This document shows, in pieces, positions 1 through 8,900 of a DNA stretch of 64,000 bases. The DNA is from Adiantum capillus-veneris (Eukaryota > Streptophyta > Polypodiopsida > Polypodiales > Pteridaceae), in contig CM043944.1 in the NCBI GenBank assembly GCA_014529385.2, forward strand, positions 78,633,884 through 78,697,883, written 5' to 3'. Made by a program: the position numbers and the translations under genes. Under the pieces are notes generated by a model, which ran no database searches, had not been told where the DNA came from, and saw nothing but the letters and a program-made list of their open reading frames with translations. The number at the start of each line of letters is the position of its first letter. Within the stretch, counting starts at the first letter, position 1.

Positions 1-1250
1 CCATTCCGCTTCGAATGATGACCATCCACTGAAGTCGTGGGTTCTTAAGTTCACAAGGAACTTGGGTTCTTGGGGGTCTCGGTTCTTGGGGTTCTTTCGG
101 TTCTTTCGGTTCTTTCCGTTCTTCTTTCGCTTGCAATCTGTGTTAGAGAAGGATCTTCTCTTCACCCGAGTTCTCCTCTTTTCCGTGGGTGCACCCCTTG
201 GCGGCCTTGCGCTCACACCAAGGTTGCTTTTTCCCACCTCACGTTGATTGGCCGGCCGCTAAGTGCACGGTCCACTCTCAATGAGTGAAAAGAGGCACAA
301 GGGGAGGCTGGACAAGCCCTTCTTTCTTGGGTTTCCTGTCACTCTTCAAAAACACGAGTAGGAATCAACACGCCCAAGAGGACTTGGGTTATGTGCGACC
401 GCAACAAGCAAAAAAATTTCTGTGGTTCTTTCCTTGAGTGATACAGAACACTGCCAAAGCTCTGATACCAATGTAAGGTGCAGCGGAATGACTGTTGAAC
501 TTTGCTCAAGATGAGTGCTTCGAACTGTGCTCAAGGTTCCTTTTTTCTTACGGAAGGGAGAGCCTTCCGTTCTTTAATGAGAGAGTGCAATGGACACGAA
601 CAAAGTGAATGGACACTGTGCGTAAAGGTGCATGAGACTGAGAGATAGAGAGAGAATACGACACCGGAAAGTTGTCAAACCCTCCTCCAAGGGCCCCACT
701 CTCGATGGCGAGAGTGGTCTACTATTGATTGCACAATCTAGTACAATGGCTGATGCAAATCTAAATGCTTGCTATGTCGATGTCGACGAGTGGACGACGA
801 GGACGAGACTATGGCTGAAAACTGAATGCTTCGAACGTCGTCTTTGTTGGGTCTTCAACCGCTGAATTTGTTGATGCAAACGCTGGTATAGCTGAGTGGA
901 AAACGCTAGATCTTCAGGCTGAAAAACACTAGGGGTTCTGCTTCAAAAATGCTGAAGCTACTGGCTGAAATGCTGGTGCAGGAAACGCCAACTGCAGGGC
1001 TGGAAAAACGCTGAGTGCATTGGAAAATTCCCTTGATGGATTCTGATGGATTTTGATGGGAATGTTGATGATCATGCTGTGTGCAATCGGAGGATATGCA
1101 TCTAATCTAAGTGTCTGGACATGCACGGTCTGCGAACTGACTCACCAAAGTGCCAGATCACTTCCTATTCTAGACTGACTTGACTGAACTGAACCCTGGT
1201 CATGCTGTAGCTTGTCCACGGACACATTGGGTTGGATGTGTCACGTGACA
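1..1250 (-). mobile_element. Non-autonomous LTR retroelement, copy 1 (5' LTR plus part of internal region)
   Basis: The LTR covers 472-1250 and reads, on the plus strand, from TGTAAGGTGCAGCGG to TGTCACGTGACA. Directly left of it, at 459-470, lies GCTCTGATACCA, the complement of a TGGTATCAGAGC primer-binding site, so the element is on the minus strand and this is its 5' LTR. Bases 1-471 match the internal region of the second copy at about 4122-4592. The rest of the element lies left of the window. This LTR is about 779 bp against about 1.2 kb in the other copy and lacks part of the repetitive middle. It is inserted in LINE B, whose sequence resumes at 1251. Confidence 0.75.
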
Positions 1251-1408
1251 GCTGCATAGGCTCTGGTAAATCGCGTATCTGCTGGACGCCTCAGGGGAAA
1301 TACTGGACCATTGAAAACCGCCCCAAGATAAGTGTATGTATCTGCATACTCCACAGTCTCTCGACCATATGTAAAAGTGGGGGCGGACCTCCTTACCCAC
1401 TGTGCCGT
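1251..1408 (-). pseudogene. LINE B, ORF2 fragment between two LTR insertions
   Basis: Read on the minus strand this short piece encodes decayed LINE ORF2 sequence just downstream of the YADD region, including WVRRSAPTFTYG and a YTYLGAVF-like stretch that aligns with LINE A around 10150-10260. It is broken on the right by the LTR element at 1409, and LINE sequence continues at 5793. It is bounded on the left by the LTR of copy 1. Both LTR insertions therefore hit the same LINE. Confidence 0.8.
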
Positions 1409-2641
1409 TGTAAGGTGCAGCGGAATGAATGTTTGCACTTTGCTCAAAATGAGTGCTCCGAACTGTGCTCAAGGTTCCTTTTGTTCTTATGGAAGGGAGA
1501 GCCTTCCGTTCTTAATGAGAGAATACTATGATCACAATAAAGTGAATGGACACTGTACGTGCAAGTGTATGAGATTTGAGAGATAGAGAGAGGAGAGATA
1601 CGACACCAAAGACGTTGTAAAACCCTCCTCCGAAGGCCCCACTCTCGTCGGCGAGAGTGGTCTACTATTGATTGCACAAAGTGGTACAATGACGATGCAA
1701 TGGACTGATGCAACTTGGAACTATGTCGGTGACGACGACGGTGATGATGAAGTTGACCTAAGGGCTGAAATTTGTAGTCTTTCTACTGCTGTCCAAAAAT
1801 GCAATGGGCTGAAATCTGCGATTGAGCCAAAAACGCTGATTTTGGGGCTGTTTTCTGTGGGTCTTTGATGCTGAAAATCTGCAGGTTTAGGGCTGAAAAC
1901 CGAGGCTCCTAAATGCTGAAAACTGATGTCTTTATCGGCTGAATCTGCTACTTCTTGTGGGTTGAATCTGCTAGTCTTCTATTGCTGAAAACGCTGCTGA
2001 AATTGCAGCCTTTTGATGGTAATGGAAACCTTGCAATGCTGGGGCTGAAATCCAAAAACGCTAGGTGCGATGAGAACCAAAAACGCTAGCAGGCTGAGGT
2101 TGTACTGCAAATCAAAAACGCTAGGCTGATGTTCTTTCCGGCGACGATCTGATGCAAAAACGCCAGGGATAGGAATCTGCTGCTTGGAGAAAAACGCCAA
2201 GGCTTGGGATCTTGCTTGGAGGGAATCCACCAAGGTTTTGCTGAGAAGTTGCCTGTTGAGCAAGGTGCTCCTGCTGCCTCTTCTGCCAAATAGTGCTAGC
2301 TTTGGTTTGCTTATATGTTTTCTTAGCAAAATTGCCCTACCTACTTTTGTTGGGAAGTCACTTAAATTAATAAGTGAAAAATGTCAAAAATAGGGAAAAT
2401 AGGCTAAAATCACTGAAAAAATCTCATAACTGATTCTAATGGATTCTGATGGGAATACTGATGATCATGCTGTGTGCAACTAGAGGATATGTATCTACAC
2501 TAAGTGGCTTGGCATGCATGGTCTACGAATAGACTCACAAAAGTGCCAGATCACTTCTAATCTATACTGATTGGACTGACTGAACCCTGATCATGCTGTA
2601 GCTTGTCCACGGACACATAGGGCTGGATGTGTCACGTGACA
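1409..2641 (-). repeat. 3' LTR of non-autonomous element copy 2
   Basis: Direct LTR copy, TG..CA bounded on the plus strand (TGTAAGGTGCAGCGG to TGTCACGTGACA). It contains many degenerate repeats built on AAAAACGCTAG and GGCTGAAAA between about 1770 and 2180. Short open frames in it, such as 1668-1868, recur identically in the other LTR because the LTRs are recent copies, not because they are genes. Confidence 0.88.
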
Positions 2642-2654
2642 TCCCCTCCTTTTC

Positions 2655-3213
2655 AAAGTGAGGCACTGGTACCGAACTGTCTGGCGTCGAGGGAGATCGC
2701 CAATAGCATCCGAAATTCTTGAAGGGACTCTTCGCCGGCCCACTCTGACGTGTGGGTCGTGCGGTACTTGAACTTCATAAAGGTCTGCAACGCTTGCTTC
2801 TTTGGGCCGCGCCGAAAGCGACACAAAGTCTTCTGAGTCTCCTTCAATGCTTCAACTTTGTCTATGGACGTAGGTCCATCTTCTTCAAGAATCTCCGAGG
2901 CTGAAAATTCTTGAAACTACTTCCAACACAAAAACATGAACATACCCATTCCATGTAAAGTGAGTGGAAAAAATCTTGTCTTCCTAAAAGACTGTGCATG
3001 CAATGTAGATGAACAAAGAGACGGAGTGCCAAACCGTTCACCAGACACACGCAAACAATGAGATTGAATCTTTCTCTTATGATAAAGCAATCAACTGTGG
3101 CAATTCACAAAAGAAATGCCCATCCTTGGTGGTCATACTTTCATGTGCTCTTTCTACTACTGTGTCATGCCAAGGAAGAAACATGGAATGTGACTTCCTT
3201 ACATACATACTTT
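2655..3213. other. 3' internal untranslated part of the non-autonomous element
   Basis: On the minus strand this lies between the charged ORF and the polypurine tract. Only short shadow frames are present; no domain is visible. Confidence 0.5.
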
Positions 3214-4014
3214 TCAGCTTTTCATGAACAATCCGCATACATTCGTGCTCATCCATGAGTGAAACATGCTCAACATACAATATGTCATTCTAGAAAAAAG
3301 AATCACATAAAGACGCTGACTAAAATACAGGAAACGATCATGAATGAAACACTCGTACAATGCGTGCGTATCAATCATACGAACACATAATACTTCCTGT
3401 GAGGGTTCTTTGGACCTAGGCTCAAGAGCCAAGATCGGTTCTTTTTGAAGGGGTGCTTTGGACCTAGGCTTGAGAGCCAAGATCGGTTCTACGTGACTGA
3501 TCGAATCTGCAATGAGGTTAGCTTCACTAGAGAAAGTATCAACTAACTCATCATCCTTGTGAACAATCACATCATCTTCATGCAAATCATCATACTAGTC
3601 AGAAATCACATCTTCATCATGCAAATCATCATGCTTGTCATTGTCATCCGAATCATTATGCAAATCATTGGCATCCAAATCATCATGCTTATCATTGTCA
3701 TTTAAATCATCATGCTTCTCACAATCATGCAAATCGTGTGTGTCCTGCTTTGCAAAAGAAGAGACTGAGAGAGTCTCCTTTTCCTGATTCTCTTGCATTT
3801 GTGCCTGAACTTGAGAAAAGAGTCGCAAGAACTCTTGCATTCTTGCTTTGTTCTCGCGATCAAATTTTGCTTCTCTTGTTTTGGCTTCCAAGCGTGCTTG
3901 CTCGCTCTCATGCGCTATGGCTGCCATTCTTTCTTGGTATTTGCGCTCTATGGCTGCTATTCTTTCTTCGCTTTCTAACTTCTTGTCCATCATCCTCTTG
4001 TCGAAAGCCTCCAT
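3214..4014 (-). pseudogene. Gag-like coiled-coil/acidic-repeat ORF of the non-autonomous LTR element
   Basis: An open frame starts at 4014 (MEAFDKRMMDKK) and stops at 3595-3597; the same frame stays open from 3585 to 3214, so one TAG splits a protein of about 265 residues. Residues about 10-80 are rich in K, E, R and Q with heptad character, as in a coiled coil. They are followed by repeats of the type HDDLxDND (about residues 95-140), and then two near-identical units, EPILALKPRSKAP and EPILALEPRSKEP. It occupies the place of gag in this element. I see no zinc knuckle, protease or polymerase. A structural or particle role is inference; no database family is recognised. Confidence 0.5.
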
Positions 4015-4592
4015 AGGAGTTAGTGCAATCCTTGTCGTAGATGGTGAAGGGGGAGGGTCGGAAAAACCTCGTGGTGGGGGAAATTCTTCTTCGCCCTCTC
4101 ATGCTCATCACCTTCAAGCGAAGTATCCATTCCGCTTTGAGTGATGACCATTCTGCAATCGTGGGTTCTTGTGGGTTCTTAAGTTCACGAGGAACTTGGG
4201 TTCTTGCGGGTTCTTGAGGGTCTTAAGGTTTTCTTTCGCTTGCAAACCGCGTTTGAGAAGGATCTTCTCTTCACCCGAGTTCTACTCCTTTCTGCGGGCG
4301 CACCCCTTGGCAGCCTTGCGCTCACACCAAAGTTGCTTTTTCCCACCTCACGTCGATTGGCCGGCCGCTAAGTGCACGGTCCGCTCTCAATGAGTGAAAA
4401 GAGACACAAGGGGAGGCTGGACAAGACCTTCTTTCTTGGGATTCCTGTCACTCTTCAAAAACACGATTAGGAATCGACACGTCCAAGCGAACTTGGGTTC
4501 GTGCGACCTCAACAAGCAAAAAAAATAATTCTTCTGATTCTTGTGGTTCTTTCCTTGAGTGATACAGAACACTGCCAAAGCTCTGATACCAA

Positions 4593-5792
4593 TGTTAGGT
4601 GCAGTGGAATGATTGTTTGCGCTTTGCTCAAGATGAGTGCTCCGAACTGTGCTCAAGGTTCCTTTTGTTCTTATGGAAGGGAGAGCCTTCCGTTCTTAAT
4701 GAGAGAATACTATGATCACAATAAAGTGAATGGACACTGTGCGTGCAAGTATATGAGATTTGAGATATAGAGAGAGAAGAGAGATACGACACCAGAGACG
4801 TTGTAAAACCCTCCTCCGAAGGCCCCACTCTTGTCGGCGAGAGTGGTCTACTATTGATTGCACAAAGTGGTACAATGACGATGCAATGGACTGATGCAAC
4901 TTGGAACTATGTCGGTGACGACGACGGTGATGATGAAGTTGACCTAAGGGCTGAAATTTGTAGTCTTTCTACTGCTGTCCAAAAATGCAATGGGCTGAAA
5001 TCTGCGATTGAGCCAAAAACACTGATTTTGGGGCTGTTTTCTGTGGGTCTTTGATGCTGAAAATCTGCAAGTTTAGGGCTGAAAACCGAGGCTCCTAAAT
5101 GCTGAAAACTGATGTCTTTATCGGCTGAATCTGCTACTTCTTGTGGGTTGAATCTGCTAGTCTTCTATTGCTGAAAACGCTGCTGAAATTGCAGCCTTCT
5201 GATGGTAATGGAAACCTTGCAATGCTGGGGCTGAAATCCAAAAACGCTAGGTGCGATGAGAACCAAAAACGCTAGGCTGATGTTCTTTCCGGCGACGATC
5301 CGATGCAAAAACGCTAGGGATAGGAATCTGCTGCTTGGAGAAAAACGCCAAGGCTTGGGATCTTGCTTGGAGGGAATCCTCCAAGGTTTTGCTGAGAAGT
5401 TGCCTGTTGAGCAAGGTGCTCCTGCTGCCTCTTCTGCCAAATAGTGCTAGCTTTGGTTTGCTTGTATGTTTTCTTAGCAAAATTGCCCTACCTACTTTTG
5501 TTGGGAAGTCACTTAAATTAATAAGTGAAAAATGTCAAAAATAGGGAAAATAGGCTAAAATCACTGGAAAAATCCCCTAACTGATTCTAATGGATTCTGA
5601 TGGGAATACTGATGATCATGCTGTGTGCAACCAGAGGATATGCATCTACACTAAGTGACTGGGCATGCACGGTCTACGAATAGACTCACAAAAGTGCCAG
5701 ATCACTTCTAATCTATACTGACTGGACTGACTGAACCCTGATCATGCTGTAGCTTGTCCACGGACACATAGGGCTGGATGTGTCACGTGACA
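4593..5792 (-). repeat. 5' LTR of non-autonomous element copy 2
   Basis: Partner of the LTR at 1409-2641, nearly identical over its length and missing about 34 bp near 5270. The PBS is immediately left, which makes this the 5' LTR on the minus strand. It ends TGTCACGTGACA before the GCCGT target duplication. Confidence 0.88.
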
Positions 5793-6482
5793 GCCGTGGT
5801 GTTAAACACCATTACCTTGGTCTTACCAAGGTTCACAGACAATCCATTGTCCCGTGCAAATCCATGCATTGCATCCAAATGACGTTGCATCCCCTCTGGA
5901 GAATCGGAGATCAGCACAATATCATCAGCATATAATAGCAACGGAATCCATGTCCCTGCAAGCTGGGCACCTCTATCACCCTCTGTATGTGCATAATTTG
6001 AAAACTCATCTACATATATCCCAGAGAGAGTCGGAGATAGGGGACAACCTTGCTTCACCCCAATGGTGGAGTGAACCATGTCGGACATGCCCTGAGTAGT
6101 GCGTACCTGTCCTACCACTGTCCTGTATAAAGCTAAGATCCCCCATATTAGCTCTGTGGGCACCCTCATGTCTTGCAATCTGCGTATGAGTCTGGCTCAT
6201 GGCACTGTATCAAAGGCTTTGCGAAAATCCACAAAGCTACAATATATCCGCCTGCCATGGTGTCTACCCTCCTCAATAATGGCTCCGAGTGTCAAAATCT
6301 GGTCAAGAGTGGAGAAACCTCTCCTGAACCCTACCTGTTCCGCTGCCCGTATGCCCTCTCTCTCTGCCCATCCACTCAGCTCATGCTCAAGAATTGATGC
6401 ATATAGCCTAGCCAGAGTGTGACCAACCATGATGGTTCGGTAATGTCCGGGAAGCATAGGATCTCCCGACTTGAAGATAGGC
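5793..6482 (-). pseudogene. LINE B reverse transcriptase fragment
   Basis: Decayed LINE ORF2 in at least two frames. The minus strand from 6457 reads NYR/HYRTIMVGHTLARLYASI, then FRRGFSTLDQ, SFVDFRKAFDTVP (RT motif A region), and after a frameshift near 6180 GVKQGCPLSP (motif B) and LLYADDIVLIS (motif C), followed by LGKTKVMVFN. It closely follows LINE A at about 10250-10930. The LINE is cut at about 6482, where AG/GAA-rich sequence and a SINE-like unit begin. The remainder lies at 1251-1408 beyond the nested LTR element. Confidence 0.88.
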
Positions 6483-6494
6483 AGAGAGAGAGAG

Positions 6495-6605
6495 AGAAGA
6501 AGAAGAAGAAGATTGTTTTAACATCGTAGGAAACTATCCCAAGAGACCTTAAAGATCTATCCGATGAGGAGAGTTGAACTCAAGACCTGTTATCCAAGAC
6601 CACAC

Positions 6606-6607
<2 letters not shown>
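6495..6607 (-). mobile_element. Possible tRNA-derived SINE with (TTC)n/(TC)n tail
   Basis: On the minus strand a unit reads TAGTGTGGTCTTGGATAAC, then GGTCTTGAGTTCAACTCTC (B-box-like, compare GGTTCGANTCC), then a body ending CGATGTTAAAACAATC followed by (TTC)n and (TC)n. That order, A-box-like, B-box-like, body and simple tail, is typical of plant SINEs. No target duplication could be assigned. It could also be an unrelated spacer. Confidence 0.4.
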
Positions 6608-6645
<38 letters not shown>

Positions 6646-6646
6646 A
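6608..6646. repeat. (AG)n microsatellite
   Basis: Uninterrupted AG dinucleotide run directly right of the SINE-like unit. Confidence 0.95.
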
Positions 6647-7110
6647 TGGTGCGAACCCTAGCAAGACCCCTATCCTAACGCTAATCGCTTCTTTTCTTGC
6701 GTCCCCTCACCCTCGCGTTGCGTTGTCTGCATCCTCTCACCCTCGCCTTGGTTTGCCATCGCGTCGCTCGCTACTGCTTGCCTCGCGCGTTCGCAATCTG
6801 CACTGCCCTTCTGCCCGCGCCCTGCTCTGCCTGCCCCGTCTACCCCCTCCTGCCCGTGACCTGCCCTGCTTGCCCTCCCTGCCCGTGCCCTACCCAGCAG
6901 CCCTCGTTGCCCATGCTGCCCACCCCTATCTTGCATGCACAGCCAGCCAAAGGTGTTGTCACACTCTCGCCCTCACCTGCCCTCACACACACACTCACAC
7001 ATTTAGTGCAGACCCTCATTCTTCTTCACACTTACTCCCGCACTCATCACATTCCACCCTCTATCTCTCACCGCCATCCTCTTTAGGGTTCAAATAGGAG
7101 TATTAATTTC
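6647..7110. other. Pyrimidine-rich low-complexity spacer
   Basis: The stretch has repeated CCCTCRCC, CTGCCC and CACTCACAC motifs. Long frames here (for example 6697-7086) are leucine/proline/histidine-rich by composition only. No gene is supported. Confidence 0.5.
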
Positions 7111-7530
7111 ATCGGCTCTCTCAAGTATTATGGCACCTTGTATGGTCATTTCAGAAGATCCACATCGCAAAATTGGTGATCGTAGTGAAGTTCTCTCTCA
7201 AAGAGGGGCTGTTGGCCTCTTGGTGGGGTGTTCGCATGCTCGTTTCAACATGCGGGAGTGGCTCTCATGCACTCTAGCTGGTTCGGATGCAAAGTGGAGG
7301 ATATCATCTTGCTCGGTAGAGGTACTTTCATTGCTATTTTTTGTCAGGTCTCGAAGTATCCAGTAAAAATAGCTTTTCCAAAGTTGCCTGCACACTTTTG
7401 GTTGCCAAACATGTTGAGGCAGGTGGGTTCTATCTTTGGCATACTATTCATGGACTGAGTGCACATCCAGACATCTGTGCCATCTTTAAAGGTGGCTACT
7501 ATCCCTTCCACAGTTTTTCAGATACTATCA
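7111..7530 (+). pseudogene. Decayed coding remnant, possibly DUF4283-like transposon ORF
   Basis: Pieces in two or three plus frames form one broken reading. One piece, LPAHFWLPNMLRQVGSIFG, resembles the plant DUF4283 pattern in which a LP-x3-W core is followed by a G-x-hydrophobic segment. DUF4283 commonly occurs in plant retroelement ORFs. The similarity is by eye and weak, and there is no continuous frame. A downstream LTR-like fragment (7540-7960) supports a transposon origin. Confidence 0.25.
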
Positions 7531-7539
7531 CTTTTGAGT

Positions 7540-7960
7540 GGAAAATTAAAGGCCCTTGGCCTACCAAAAGCATCTCATATGAAAAGCATCAAGTCTAGAA
7601 GCATCTGGTTCAAAAGCAAGCGCCTAGAGGGTTGGTCCGTACAGCATGCAACGTCAACGCCTTCTCTACACAATTTACTCGTGTATGTGTGTGTGTGTGT
7701 GTTGCTTTATTTTAATCTTTAGGCCCCATCGGCCAAGGTTTTGCAAGTTGTTGGGGAATCTTAACCCATTTTAATTTTGGCCACTCGGCCGAACTTCATA
7801 AGGTGGAATCGCTTCTCTTTCTTCTTCTTCTTCTTCTTCTAGTTTTTAGGCCCCTCGGCCAGGATCTGCAAAACTCAATCAAGTTTGTCTAAGACCCGAA
7901 GGTCACTCAGATGTTCCTAGTGCCACATCGATGATTACAAATGCAAGTACAGGACATGAA
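7540..7960. repeat. Divergent Gypsy LTR fragment
   Basis: This matches the LTR-like sequence at about 31544-31940: 'aaaggcccttggcct', a short (TG)n, 'gctttattttaat', 'ggccactcgg', and a CTT-rich stretch before 'tttaggc'. It is a degraded solo or truncated LTR without a neighbouring pol. Confidence 0.55.
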
Positions 7961-8401
7961 AAGGAGAGAAGGTGTGATCACAGCATAGAGAAATTGGCAT
8001 GGACCACCTTTATAGAGTCTGTGACTGGCCAAATGAAAGCAATGATCAGATGCATCCATGACCTAGACGCAAAAACCCTAACCCTAATACTCGTCACAAT
8101 ATGACTCTGAGGCTGTTTAATGTATAGCAGCATGAAGCCTTTGTGCGAGCAGTGAGAATAAGGAAGCTTGGGTTTATCCCACTCTAATAGGCTCTTGGGA
8201 GGTGTCAAACTCTCATGTACTGATTAGTTTTATCTTGGCGACCTTGTGGGGGCTAGAGGAGGTTTCACTGATATTCTGGTCAGTGCCTTCTCAGAACAGG
8301 CACTAATGGTTCTTGTTATTGAGGAGGGAGGGAAGGGGGTGAGCTAGGCACTTACGATCCTTGAGGGTATGCTCTTAGATGAGAGTTTGTTAGAGAATCT
8401 A
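7961..8401. other. Spacer without recognised feature
   Basis: I see no coding pattern, LTR end or clear repeat in this stretch. Confidence 0.5.
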
Positions 8402-8583
8402 GAGGAGATCTGGCAGACAATGATGAACAGGGATGGGGATATAGCTTTGGGAGTATCGAAAAGTTATAGCAGAGTTGAGTCTGGCAGACAATGATGAACA
8501 GGGATGGGGATGTAGCTTTCAGGGTATTGAAAAGATATAGCAGAGCTGAGTAGAACCTTTCATGAGTCTGCTCATGCACAGTC

Positions 8584-8588
<5 letters not shown>
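8402..8588. repeat. 187-bp direct repeat flanking LINE A (3' side)
   Basis: Runs from GAGGAGATCTGGCAG to GTCAATGG and is nearly identical to 13558-13744 on the other side of LINE A. Inside it is a second repeat of about 71 bp (units at 8410 and 8481). It is best read as an unusually long target-site duplication. Confidence 0.85.

Positions 8589-8665
<77 letters not shown>
8589..8665. repeat. (AG)n microsatellite at LINE A 3' end
   Basis: About 77 bp of pure AG between the 187-bp repeat and the LINE 3' end. In the LINE sense strand this is a (TC)n tail placed where poly(A) is normally found. Confidence 0.95.
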
Positions 8666-8668
<3 letters not shown>

Positions 8669-8900
8669 GAAATGATATATTAACGTCTACAAGAGGCCAA
8701 AATGACCTATGAGACCAACTGATTACAATGATGAGTCTAGTACCAAGTCTGGGTACAAACAAGAAAACTACAAACAAAGAACTGATAGGAGTGCTACCGA
8801 CTCCTATGGGTGGCTGGTAGGCTGAGCAATGGTATCATGCCATAAAGGTACAAAGTGGGGATCAGTGTCACCATGATACAATATAGCAGTAGCATGAAGC

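Larger units (their letters stand above)
1409..5792 (-). mobile_element. Complete non-autonomous LTR retrotransposon, copy 2, nested in LINE B
   Basis: Two direct LTRs (1409-2641 and 4593-5792) flank a 1.95-kb internal region. Five bases are duplicated at both outer edges, GCCGT at 1404-1408 and 5793-5797, and LINE B reads through once the element is removed. The PBS (complement of TGGTATCAGAGC, 4580-4591) and a PPT at 2642-2654 (minus strand GAAAAGGAGGGGA) fix the minus orientation. The interior has no protease, RT, RNase H or integrase, only a charged coiled-coil ORF. The element must have been mobilised in trans; it is a LARD/TR-GAG-like element. The LTRs are very similar, the main difference being an indel of about 34 bp near 2080-2120. 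Confidence 0.88.

Noticed and set aside
1668-1868. Identical 66-residue frame also at 4854-5054
   Set aside because: Both lie inside the LTRs of one element; identity reflects LTR duplication, not coding.
1770-2180. CRISPR-like spaced repeats (AAAAACGCTAG / GGCTGAAAA)
   Set aside because: Units are irregular, short and in an LTR of a eukaryotic element; there are no constant repeats, regular spacers or cas genes.
6540-6600. Possible intact tRNA gene
   Set aside because: Only a B-box-like segment is convincing; no cloverleaf can be drawn, so it is listed as a SINE-like unit.
6670-7097. Two long overlapping frames rich in Pro, Leu, His and Ser
   Set aside because: The region is pyrimidine-rich low complexity; no domain, splice pattern or homologue in the window.
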